Source of the DNA: Ehretia macrophylla | Taxonomy: Eukaryota > Streptophyta > Magnoliopsida > Boraginales > Ehretiaceae | DNA: 64,000 nt | NCBI GenBank assembly: GCA_037974665.1 | Contig: CM075764.1 | Location: 76,896,325-76,960,324 of the forward strand | Direction: 5' to 3' | Part shown: piece after piece, positions 1 through 10,476 of the stretch | Layout: every line of letters begins with the position of its first letter | How positions within the stretch are numbered: the first letter of the stretch is position 1 | The notes under the pieces: model-generated | What the model was told of the DNA's origin: nothing | Database searches by the model: none | What the model saw: only the letters and a program-made list of their open reading frames with translations | Made by a program: the position numbers and the translations under genes

Positions 1-106
1 GAATACCAAAACAACAATCTACGTTGGTACATATTATACAAACTTCATCATTAATGATTAAAGTCACGAACATATTTTTCCTTGCATATACCCATCAAAT
101 CAAGAC

Positions 107-212
107 TTATCCCAAGTAAATAGGCCATGACCTAAGAAGACAGACAACGGCATCATCACATAAAGACATATTTTCATCAACTTGTGGAACGTATTCTGGC
201 TCATTTACACCT
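107..212 (-). CDS. LTR acidic mini-frame of M (hypothetical)
   Basis: On the minus strand, CCCCTTTTTAG is followed by an open frame reading GVNEPEYVPQVDENM and ending at 107. The inverted repeat TGAGTTTT...ATAAGCTCA lies just upstream (236-260). This is the same order and phase as in A, B, E, H and J, whose peptides begin G-V-x-E-P/Q-D. The tail after about 15 residues is unrelated, probably through decay. Whether it is translated is unknown. Confidence 0.3.
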
Positions 213-1204
213 AAAAAGGGGAACATAAAACGGGGTGAGCTTATCCGACACCAAAACTCAATGAGGGAAGGAATCTGGGAAGGGTTTTCGAATACATTTT
301 CCTGTTTGTAAACTAGTCGGAAACCTTTGAATGCCATGCAGATACATTTGTGAAGAAGTTAGGTACTTTACATATAATGGGAAATCATGTGAAACAATAA
401 CAAGCAAGCAATTCTACTCTTCGAGGATTTCTAGGGCCCAAGCGAGAATAGGAAAAGGATACAATTGCACGAGCATTCGTAGAGATGGCTAGTCTCAAGT
501 CTTTTGTCAATATCATTTTCCCCATATGTTAAACAAGAAGGTGAAATCCGGATATACACTACAAATTATCATGGTAGCCGAGATCATCCTGGCAAGCCTT
601 ATGCCGCCTAGGCGTATCCGAAACTTCTACCATAGGGTTCATTAGATTACTTGAATCATTTAATGGTTGCAACCTTGCCGCATGTACATATCAATTGAAC
701 AAGTACGTCCCAACTCCCCCTTAGGGTTATAGTTCCCCAGTGAGAGAGGGCACTAATAAATATGAGCATATTGGAGGACAACAAACTAGGTTGCCTTCGT
801 CAAGCAAGCGTATATCATGTAATGATGTCAAACAAGATCATAGTAGGTTCAATACTTCATCAAGCAATTTCCATTCAAATAGGACTTTATGTACAATGCA
901 AGTTCAACATTTGTATACATCTTATCACGCAACAAATAACCTCTATAGTGCCCATGAAACAAGGTAGCATCAATGCAACCTAGTTAAACATTTACAAATT
1001 TCTCAGCAGAAGCTTAACTTTAACAAATTAGTTACCTAGGTTAAAGACCTCAAAATAATCTAATTTCTATACATAAACGAATATTTTCGAGTGTAGATAG
1101 TCCTAGAATCAAACATAACTCAATTTCGATATAAATTCACTGAGTTATAGCCGATTTAGTGCAACTATGTCAAGCTGACTAGATTACATGTTTTTCCTGA
1201 GTCA

Positions 1205-1572
1205 TTTCAAAAATGGCCAGTTCAGAGGTTTAAAACGTTGGAATTAGCTTTTGTGCAAAACACAAAGTTTGTTCTAAACTACTTAATCTAGTTATTATAT
1301 AAGTTTCATTCAATTCCGAGTTCGTTTTCTATGTCTGAAATGCGATAGACGTTGGTGGTAATAATCTGTCCATATTCCTACGTTTTCTGCTACCTTTCAA
1401 AAATGGCCTCGTCAGAGGGTTAAAAAGACTGAATTAGCTTCTGCTTCGAAAACAAAATTTTCTCTAAATTAATCCATCTAACTCCTTTAAAAGTTTCATT
1501 CAGTTTCGAGTTCATTTACTATGTCAAAACAACTCTGAAAATTGGGTACAGTAATTTGTCCACTACACAATT
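1205..1572. repeat. Diverged tandem duplication, period about 190 bp
   Basis: The block starting TTTCAAAAATGGCC at 1205 recurs at 1395. Both copies then have CAGAGG-TTAAAA, GAATTAGCTT, AAGTTTCATTCA, GAGTTC and TCTGTCCA/TTTGTCCA in the same order. The copies are clearly diverged, so the duplication is old. It lies inside LTR M. Confidence 0.75.
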
Positions 1573-2045
1573 TCAGCTTCTAACTAGTTTACTACTTCAA
1601 TTACTAACTTCAAGCATCTTCAATACACAATATATATACCTACTACATTAAGCTTTAACCTCAAGAAGCAATTAAACTCTAAAGCATAGCTAACTTTGTA
1701 TAACATGAAATAACTGAAGATAACCATAGTCTTGCAAGATTGAACATCAAATAAAGCTATATAACCACAATCATGCCTTTATAACTTCAAAATCATGATT
1801 TTTATATAATCCGCTCACCTTGACTCTTCAAGAAAAGATGCAACACAACTTGTTTGAAACCTAGATGATGAAATCTCCTAGCAAACCCTATTGAATTGCC
1901 TTCAAATCTTCTTTGTTCTTCACCAATTTCCTACAAAATTTTGCTCACAAAGATCTCTCTTCCTCTCTTGGGGTTCACGGGTTTGGGGGGGTTGGTGGAA
2001 GATTTTCTTAATAGACAAGACAAGGTTTTTGCCTAATTCTAATTT

Positions 2046-2396
2046 GACCCCAAGCATTTTCTATTTTTGCAAAACAAGCTTATTCTTTTTCCTTCTATAC
2101 CCGATGGGTCCTAGGGCAATTTTAGGAACTTCAACTCTAGTTATAAGTGTATTCTTGGTGCCCAAGTTCAACTTTTGATAATTGCTATTTGACCCTAAAA
2201 GTTTTATAAGCTAGACTATTTGACCCCAAATGTTTGTTAGTTTTTGCAAAATTTCATGTCTTCTTTCTTCCTGTAGCCATAGGGTTCTATGAGCAATTTA
2301 ACAAAGATCAATCCTAGTTCTAAGTGGTTTACTTGGTGCCCAAGTAAAGGTTTAGGTAGTTGTACTTTGGCCCCAAAGTTTTCTAATGTTTACAAA
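2046..2396. repeat. Diverged tandem duplication, period about 176 bp
   Basis: GACCCCAA at 2046 and at 2222 each begin a block with TTTTTGCAAAA, a T-rich stretch, GGG/GGGTTCTA, AACTCTAGTT or ATCCTAGTT, TTGGTGCCCAAGT and a final CCCTAAAAGTTTT or CCCCAAAGTTTT. Nothing coding is seen in it. Confidence 0.7.
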
Positions 2397-2637
2397 GTTA
2401 CCCTGAAAATTATTCTACTTAATTTCTATGATTCTAACTTAATTTCTAACTTATTTCTTTTGCACATAACACATAATTAAAATATATAAACACTAAAATA
2501 TATGTAATTACACATAGTATAATATTAATGCACGTAAATGCATATAATTGCACGTAAAACGAGATAAATACACGTAGAACGATATAAATGTACGCTAAAT
2601 GACATAAACACATATCAAATACTATAAAAATGTGAAG

Positions 2638-4325
2638 TGTCACTCCCCAACTCGACCCCACTTACAATCAGTCAGGACACACGGAATTTTGGCAATATAA
2701 CGTCTGCAATATGAACAACAGGACTCTAAACTAGTCATTTATAACATCACACAAGCAACCTGGAACTTCAACAACAACTCCATCAATAGTCAACACAACC
2801 AAAACCATTCATTTAACTACCATACAACAACCCAACCATAAGTCATAGGCCTCCGTTTCAACAACATACCGCAAACTATACTATACATATGCATAACAGA
2901 TATAAAACTAGTCTAGCAACTTATTCATATTCCAAAAGTAAGACAACTAAACTAGCATTATACTTTTCATTATCTTTATAGCATTTTATACATTACAACA
3001 CCAAAGTAAATACAACACAACTTGTTCCATATTTCAAGACAACAAAAAGAGCACTCCAGCAAAGATATCAATGACAAGACTTTTGCACATTGAACTCATC
3101 CACATATTGATCGTACTCAGTTTCCTGAGAAATGTACCCTAAGTCCGGCTCAGTAACACCTGAAAGTCAGCAAAGAGGGTGAACTTATACAATACAAAGC
3201 TCAGCGAGGGTTCAAAAGATGTTTTGGAAACATTTTCTCTTTACCACTTGGGAAATCATCCTAGATACAATAACAATCAATAAACTTCATCAACATCAAC
3301 AATTCAATTCAAGCAACATGAATAACCATTCAATTGAGAAATTATACACTAGTTGGTGTAGCTCCATACGCCATCACGATCTTAACCAACTTCTTATAAC
3401 ACCCAATAATACATTCCGGAGGTACCTCATCTAGCCCCTCCCTCCATGGCATCTCCGCCCATGCGAGCTGGGGGTAGTACATGATAGTCATGCCATTTTC
3501 AAGCCGACAGCTAGATGCTGCCCGAAAGGTGGCACTCACTATCATGACTCATGACAATAACATTAAACATTTCATATTCCGAGAAACAACGAAGTAGGTT
3601 GTTCCCCGGTACAACAACAATCATCAATCAATTAACAGTACTTCAATCAACATAACATTAGCTAAACAACTAAGACAACCAAGTTAAATCACAAAGTAGG
3701 CCGCCCAACTTAACACACATTTCAACATGCATGCAAACCCAAACCTACTCCCCAACAATCCATGAAACAACTACTCAAACACCACCCAACAAGCAAACAC
3801 AACATTTTAGCATTTCAGAGAAAGACTACACAACTTCTAAAATTCATAACTTACAATCTACTAACCAAACAACCCCCGAACTTTTCCTATCACTCCACCA
3901 CATATGAAACTACATTAACCCCCTCGAAAACCAATCAAAAGCCATCTAAAACAAGCCCAACAAACCCAATTTTGACAACGCACCTTGGCAGAATTTTTTG
4001 ACCTTTTGCTATGGCATTCAAATTGAAAATTTGGCATTACAACATTAATACACAATAATTAACAAGCCTATAAAAGCAACAACCATTCAATTCCAACTAT
4101 TACAACAACAATTACTCAAATCTAAGTCAATAAATCAATTTAAATGCCTAAAAATTAGAAATACATGCTACTACCGTTCAAAATGACTATAAATGCATAT
4201 AATTGGTCCTTGTCATCTTCTAAGCAATAATCTAACATCAATTTAACAAAATAACAACTAACAATGCATCAACCAAAAACTCAACTCAACTTTGAAATAA
4301 TGAACTATATTTTTCCCTCACCTTT
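2638..4325 (-). mobile_element. E: solo LTR, first part
   Basis: The solo LTR starts with TGTCACTCCCCAACTCGACC (the LTR 3' end, read on plus) and continues after element D at 16189. The two parts sum to 2455 bp. The 5 bp duplication TGAAG at 2633-2637 recurs at 16956-16960, and no internal region or second LTR is present, so recombination between two LTRs probably removed the rest. It belongs to the same family as A, B, H and J. D entered at CCTTT. Confidence 0.85.
3068..3159 (-). CDS. LTR acidic mini-frame of E (start codon lost)
   Basis: On the minus strand, GCTGACTTTCAG is followed by an open frame: GVTEPDLGYISQETEY, then about 14 more residues and TGA at 3068. The aligned ATG of A, B and J is replaced by TGA here, so only a spliced transcript could read it. 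The inverted repeat TGAGCTT...AAGTTCA lies upstream at 3180-3203. Confidence 0.35.
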
Positions 4326-6623
4326 TGTCACGCTCCGACCCGACCCCGCAAAAGGTCAAGCCTGGACCAGACACACAGACATAGTCTTCTCTGTACCGTG
4401 GGCGATCCGAAAACCATACATTAAACATAATATTCGCGAAAACCACAATAATCATTTGAAACAAGATGACTTTCTTTTAAAAACATACATCTTCTCATTA
4501 ACCAACTTTGCAAACCAAAATGTCATGCATACTACACAAGTATTCATGCCACTAAGTAGTTAAACCATTAGCATGTAGTTTTTACTAGTCACGTGAGTAT
4601 ATCTTTACAACTTTACAACCTTTAAACTTTTACAACATAAGACCATAGTGGCCTCAAAATAGAAACTACATACAAGGCTACAAGCCCCAAAATGAAGCGT
4701 CAACCGAGCAATATACACATCAAGCATGGCCCGCACAAAAGATTGGCAACCAACCACCAGCTAAGCAAAGAAAGGGCTATCAAGGAAACACCTCCACTTG
4801 TTTCTCCTCCTCAATTACCTCAATAGGATCTACTTCAACTACTCCTGTAAAAATATAGTATAGAAAGGAATGAGCAAAAACTATTGCTCAGCGAGGGTAA
4901 TTGGTCTCAAGGACGGAGGTGAGAGGAGAATACAATGCAAATAGTCAAGTAGATCAATCAATTATCATATAGAGATACAAGCAAAGCCAACAATAAATCC
5001 AGACAAGCATTAAGACTATAACCATTCAATTAAAGGATACAATTCACTTTCCACGAGCAACTCTCAATCATGAATCCGATGACGACGCGCCGGCCCAACC
5101 ACCTTATAACTTCAGTTTGGAATACCCCAGAAGTATCCAATCAATTCTACGACCCAAATCTCCCTGGGAGGCAACCCAAGCAAGAAAGGGAATAGGACAC
5201 GGAGCTAGGGCAACCAACCCTGGCAACCCAAGGCTACCCAGAGAGGCCTATCACACCGCCCTTGACTCTATGAATGCAATACAATATTCAATGCAACAAT
5301 CGAGCAATCGAGCAATAGAGCCACACGTGAGAAAATAACAAAGTAGGTTACTCTCACACGCAATAGCAACAGTTAGTAAACATTGCAATCATAATCAACT
5401 TTAACAAGCATAACAAGCAATAATAAGCATTCTACAGGCATAACACTATGAAAACCAACAAAATCACAAAACGACCCCAACTTTCAAAACGCTACTACTT
5501 CCAAACGAGCCACGAGTTTTGGAAACCGACTTCACCATTCCTCCTAGGTCACCATAAGGCACGTCTAAAGACCACGAAACCCGACATTACCCTAGAATTC
5601 CCGCAAAGCCCCGATTTTTTCCTTTACTCGTTTGAACTATAGCTACCCTAACCAAACACCCAACCAATGCCATAACCACACCAAAAGTGCTTCCATGGCC
5701 TCCCGAGACAATGCCATCATGCAAAACGAGGAAACGCTAAACTCGACCGAAACAACCCCAACATGTACTAAGGCATTTTTCTCCGTTTTTTCATTACACA
5801 ACCCAAACAAATCATGCATTTAGGCATTCTAGCATATCTAGCATCTTCTCATATCAACAGAACGCAAAACGGAGCAACTTTTACGAAACATGGATTTACT
5901 ATTCATAATTTACTATTCTATTGTCAATTTAAATTGTAAATGCTGTATTCAACCGCATAAAATGCTAAAAAGCTACAAATACATGTTCTACAATTGTCAA
6001 GGAACATTCTTCAAGCATCAAAACGGATAAAACAACGATCTACGCAAAATTCCTAAAAATTAAAGTTTGTATATCATACATTCAAATGCGCAAATAAAGA
6101 TACTTCCCCCACCTTAGACGCTCCTAGACGCTAGGAAAACCACACTGGAAGCCTCGGAAACAACCCCGTGCAAGCTCTCGCGAAGTTTTGAAGATTGGAA
6201 GTTGAAATTTTTTTTTCTTTTTCCCTCAAAGTTTCGGCCTTCTCCTATGTTTTTCAGCTTTCATTTGTTTTGTTTTTGCTATTATAAGCTATTAAAAGAT
6301 GACAAGCTAAGTCAAATGGTCAAGGCTTTGGTGAAAGGTTACTTAAGTTCGTCAAATAAGCTTATTTCTTGCATTTTAAGGCTCAAACAACTAATACAAA
6401 TCTAATTCTAGTTAACAACAACTAAAATATTAAAATTAAAACACTAAATACTAGTTTTCACTATTTACTGAGGACTAGAAAACGCTCTCTAACTATCGCT
6501 CTCGAAATGCAATGCACTTTGCGACAATAAATGAATAACAATTAAATTTCAAAGAATTTAAGAAAAATATAATTTTCAGAAAAATAAACATAAAAATTTC
6601 ACATTCCGGGCTCGGGTATTATA
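4326..6623 (-). repeat. D 3' LTR
   Basis: It runs from TGTCACGCTCCGACCCGACC to GGGCTCGGGTATTATA on the plus strand. The terminal CA of the other copy is TA here, one C-to-T change. Length is 2298 bp against 2296 for the partner. It has the inverted repeat TGAGCAA...TTGCTCA at 4871-4890. Confidence 0.92.
4780..4844 (-). CDS. LTR acidic mini-frame of D, 3' LTR copy
   Basis: On the minus strand the pyrimidine-rich CTATATTTTTACAG is followed by an open frame reading VEVDPIEVIEEEKQVEVFP and TGA. About half the residues are acidic. The frame lacks its own ATG near the start. The phase relative to AG is the same as in the other LTR families. Function is unknown. Confidence 0.35.
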
Positions 6624-6637
6624 CCCTCTCCCCCTTA
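6624..6637 (-). other. D polypurine tract
   Basis: The minus strand reads TTAAGGGGGAGAGGG directly before the 3' LTR. This is the expected plus-strand DNA primer site. It overlaps the last stop codon of the pol frame. Confidence 0.85.
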
Positions 6638-7991
6638 AAACAATTGCGTCCACGCAATTCTTACCTGGTCAACAAACAACTCCGGATACTGACTCCGAAC
6701 CTGGTCCTCTCTTTTCCAAGTTGCTTCCTCAAACCCGTGATGATTCCACAGAACCTTTACCAACGGAATACTCTTCCTGCGAAGTTCCTGAACTTTCCGA
6801 TCCACAATTCGAATCGGTCTCTTCTCATAAGTTAACTTTTCCTCAATCTGCAAAGGCTCTGGTTCAAGTACATGTGAAAGATCTGGATGATATTTCCTTA
6901 ACATTGACACGTGGAACACATCGCGCAGTCTCGACAAGCTCGGAGGTAAAGCTAACCGATAAGCCAAAGGACCCACCTTTTCAGTGATCTCAAACAGACC
7001 CACATACCTGGGACTAAGTTTCCCGCTCTTACCGTGCCGAATCAACCCCTTTCGAGGAGAAATCTTAAGAAATACCCGATCTCCCAAAGCAAACTCAAGA
7101 TCCCGACGGTGCTTATCCGCATAACTCTTCTGACGACTCTGAGCTGTAAGCATACGCTGGCGAATAAGGTGAACATTATCCACCATCTTAATCATCTCAG
7201 GTAACACAGTCGGATCAACTGTTCTCATCTCTCCAACCTCTTCCCAATACAATGGGGATCTGCATTTATGACCGTACAACGCCTCGTAGGGAGCCATACC
7301 TATAGTAGATTGATAACTATTATTGTAGGCGAACTCCGCCAAAGGTAAAAACTTCTCCCAATTCTCCCATGAAGTCTCACAATATTAGCAACATAAAGCT
7401 CAGCTAGTTTATCAAGGCTATCCTATTTGTTCACGGAAATAAAATGTGAAACCTTATCAGTCGGTCCACAACAACCCAAACAGAATCACATCCTCTCGGA
7501 GATCTCGGAAGATCGGTCACAAGGTCCATTGTTATGTGCACCCATTTCTATTGCGAAATCGACAACGGTTGCAAAAGCCCAGCTGGCCTCTGATGCTCAG
7601 CTTTAACACTCTGGCAAGTTAAACACCTAGATACATACCCAGCAATCTCCCTCTTCATATTGTTCCACCAGAAGTGTTATTTCAGATCTCTATACATTTT
7701 AGTACTGCCTGGGTGAATCGTATATCTTGAATTATGTGCCTCGGACATACTCTCATTCTTCAAAGTCGGATCACCAGGAACACACACTCTGTCCCTGAAT
7801 CTGAAGATACCATCTACATATAATTTAAACTCCGACTCTTCCCCTTTTGCTTTCTCTTGGATTTTCAAGGTGTGAGGATCAGTCTTCTGAGCCTCCCTGA
7901 TTCGTGTTAGCAATTCCGACTGAATTTGTAAGCTAGCAAATCGAATCCCTACTTCAGTAGCTTCTGGCTTCCATGAACAAATTTCCTCCAA
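6635..7991 (-). pseudogene. D integrase with chromodomain-like tail, internal deletion
   Basis: The frame holds the zinc-binding part with H-x-H and CLTCQ, interrupted by a TAA codon (K-stop-H at about 7677). The first core aspartate region (TMDLVTDLPRS) follows. The reading then jumps from VRLHG-like sequence near 7365 straight to NWEKFLPLAEFAYNNS. About 64 residues present in G ([12 protein letters not shown] to LEDMLRACILDFGKS) are missing, which removes the second aspartate and the glutamate of the DDE triad. The C-terminal part (6635-7342) is open and shows the KISPRKGLIRHG module and a chromodomain-like end, VKVLWNHHGFEEATW. Integration activity is impossible. Identification as Tekay/Del rests on this tail. 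Confidence 0.88.
6642..6659 (-). promoter_or_regulatory. D inverted repeat beside the polypurine tract
   Basis: AATTGCGTGGACGCAATT is a perfect 8 bp inverted repeat with a 2 bp spacer, four bases upstream of the purine tract region. The same block occurs in G, and with one change in A and B. Confidence 0.6.
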
Positions 7992-7997
7992 AGTTTC

Positions 7998-9446
7998 CTA
8001 ATCCTTGATAATTAAACTTGCAACAGTAGCCTTTCGGCTCAAAGCATCTGCAACAACATTGGCCTTACCTGGCATGTAGTTTATAGAACAATTGTAGCCA
8101 CTTAATAGCTCTAGCCATCTTCGCTGCCTCATATTCAAATCTTTTTGTGAAAATAAATATTTGAGACTGTTGTAGTTAGTAAAAATTTCAAATCTGCTAC
8201 CCCACAAGTAATGACGCCACTTCTTTAAAGCAAACACAACTGCAGCTAACTCAAGATCATGTGTAGGGTAATTAACTTCATATGGTTTCAACTTCCTAGA
8301 AGCATAGGCAATCACCTTACCATTCTGCATTAAAACACAGCCCAAACCCTCTTTAGATGCATCACTGTAGACAATAAAGTTTTCTGTACGCTCAGGTACA
8401 GCTAGTATATGAGCTGTAGTTAGTCTCTTTTTCAGTTCTTGAAAACTGGATTCACATTTAGCATCCCAGTTGTAAGTAACTTTCTTTCGAGTCAACTGGC
8501 TTAAAGGCCCTGAAATTTTGGAAAAGTCTTTAACAAACCTCCGATAGTAACCTGCCAACCCTAGAAAGCTCCGAATCTCTGACACCGTTTCAGGTCTCTT
8601 CCAGGATGAAACAACTTCAATCTTAGTTGGGTCTATTGAAATTCCTTGATGTGAAATGATATGGCCCAGAAAAGATATTTGATTCAACCAGAATTCGCAC
8701 TTGCTGAATTTAGCAAAAAACTTGTTTTCTTGCAAAGTCTGTAGCACAATCTTCAAATGTTGTTCATGTTCAGCCTCATTCTTAGAGTATACTAAAATAT
8801 TGTCAATAAAGATTACGACAAATTGATCAAGATAAGGTCAAAAAACCCTCTGCATTAAGTCCATGAATGCGGCTGGTGCATTCGTCAATCCAAACGGTAA
8901 CACAACAAATTTATAGTGGCCATATCTAGTCTTGAATGCCGTCTTAGGTATATCATCACTCCGAATCTTGAGTTGATAATAACCCTGCCTCAAGTCAAAT
9001 TTTGAGTAAACACTCGTACCCTGCAACTGGTCAAACAATTCTTCAATCAACGGCAATAGGTATTTTTTCTTAATCGTGACTTGATTAAGTCCCCTGTAAT
9101 CAATACATAACCGTAGCGTGCCGTCTTTCTTTCTCACAAACAACACAGGCGCACCCCACGGCGAAGAACTAGGTTGTATAAACCCTTTCTCAAGCTAGTT
9201 CTGAAGCTGAATTTTCAATTCCTAAAGTTCAGCCGGTGCCATTCTGTAAGGACTTCTAGAGATTGGCGCAGTGCCCGGCATAAGGTCAATCACAAACTTA
9301 ATCTCCCTATCCGGTGGTAAACTCAGTAATTCCTCGGGAAATACACCAGGGAAGTCTTTAACAATTGGAACCTCATTCAAATTCAACTTATCAATAGGCT
9401 GATTGATTAGATAAGCTAGGTAAGCTTTACAACCTTTATTCAACAA
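7998..9446 (-). pseudogene. D reverse transcriptase and RNase H, inactivated
   Basis: The frame covers the spacer after protease (PGVFPEELLSLPPDREI), the RT fingers ([17 protein letters not shown]), palm ([18 protein letters not shown]) and RNase H. Stop codons fall near 9222, near 9195 and at 8838 (CGA-like arginine to TGA). The RT catalytic FIDD reads FIDN: the asparagine codon is at 8799-8801. The RNase H motif expected as [10 protein letters not shown] reads [10 protein letters not shown] near 8170, losing a catalytic aspartate. Most changes are G:C to A:T. By comparison G keeps FIDD. Confidence 0.9.
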
Positions 9447-9830
9447 CTTAGAAGCCTTGATTGATGATAAAAGGGGTATTCTGGCAGCCCTGCAGTTCCA
9501 ACAATCTCTAGTACCGGTAGGTCAGGAATCTGAAGATAAACAATTTTTGTTCTACAATCCAACTGAGCATAGTATTTCCCCAACCAGTCCATTCCCAAAA
9601 TGATTTCAAAGTCACAGAAGGGCAGTATAATTAAATCAGCAGGAAATTTACGGTCCTTAATGCATATAACACAAGATTTGCAAATAGACTCAGTAACAAA
9701 TTTCGCACCCAAAGGCGTACTAACTTCAACTTTATGTGGCAGTTTATCAATGCAAACATTCACATATCGTGCACATGCAGGAGTTATAAATGAATGCGTA
9801 GCTCCGGGATCAATCAAAACTTTAACTGGC
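9440..9830 (-). pseudogene. D retropepsin-like protease
   Basis: The frame reads KVLIDPGATHSFITPACA at its start and FEIILGMDWLGKYYAQLDC further on, as in aspartic proteases of Ty3/gypsy elements. The active-site DSG of I and G is DPG here, which should abolish catalysis. The frame runs out near 9480 by a frameshift: IIxSIKASKLL continues in another frame that leads into RT. Confidence 0.85.
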
Positions 9831-9949
9831 TGAGTATTGAGAAGAAAGGTACCTTCTACTATTGCTGTAGTGTCGGGCAGCTCCCTCGCATCTAGTGCAA
9901 AGACCCTAGCCTGAACCTTCTGTGCTTGACCTGCACCTGCAGCCCTGTT

Positions 9950-10476
9950 CTACACACCCTGGCCTCTAGTACGGCCCTGAACATTCTTAAACTTAGGGCA
10001 ATCTTTCACCCTATGCTGATCGCTCCCACAACCAGTGCACTTACCACTATTTCTCCAGTAATTAGCTTCAATGTGCCTTGATCGATTACAAAAGTTACAC
10101 TACTGATTTTGCCTTACAACAGTGTTTCCCGTAGGTGCGGGGGCTCTGGCAGTGGTAGGAACTGTACCTCCCTACTGGGGTCTAGTCGCAGCTGGTCTCC
10201 CCTGAATCTGATACTGAGGCTGATATGGACGCTGCTGCGGAACCTGAACAAAAGTATGATACTGCCTCTACTGACTCTGGCTGCTCTGGCCCAAGTACTA
10301 TTTTTTACTCGGCTGGCTACTCTCAGCTATCATCTCTGCCTTCCGTTTCTCAAACTTCGAGGCTGCTTGGAATGCCTCGGGAAAAGTAGTATAAGTTTGC
10401 CCAGTCAAATGCAACTGTATATCCATTCTCAGCCCACGAACAAACCTACTAATCATCCTCCTAGCTGGGTGCACGA
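9950..10476 (-). pseudogene. D gag, 3' part (after F1)
   Basis: On the minus strand the gag frame resumes after solo LTR F1 with HPARRMISRFVRGLRMD and ends with zinc knuckles. The first knuckle has its last cysteine changed (CNFCNRSRHIEANY). The second, CTGCGSDQHRVKDC, is intact. In-frame TAG codons lie at 10298, 10268, 10172, 10100 and 9950, each next to or in CAG-rich sequence, as expected from CAG to TAG changes. Confidence 0.88.

Larger units (their letters stand above)
1..2637 (-). mobile_element. M: old LTR fragment, minus orientation
   Basis: No protein-coding domain is present. Read on the minus strand, the stretch has the layout of the other Tekay-type LTRs here. There is an inverted repeat and pyrimidine run at about 212-262, a block near 570-640 resembling the 'ggcttgcca' region of C and F1, and an AT-rich part with ACGT-containing short repeats near 2500-2630. 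A block around 1075-1160 matches element L near 36830-36880 in opposite orientation, so M and L are one family. The left end lies outside the window. The right end is not clear because solo LTR E is inserted at 2637. The DNA is strongly degenerate, hence old. Confidence 0.55.
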
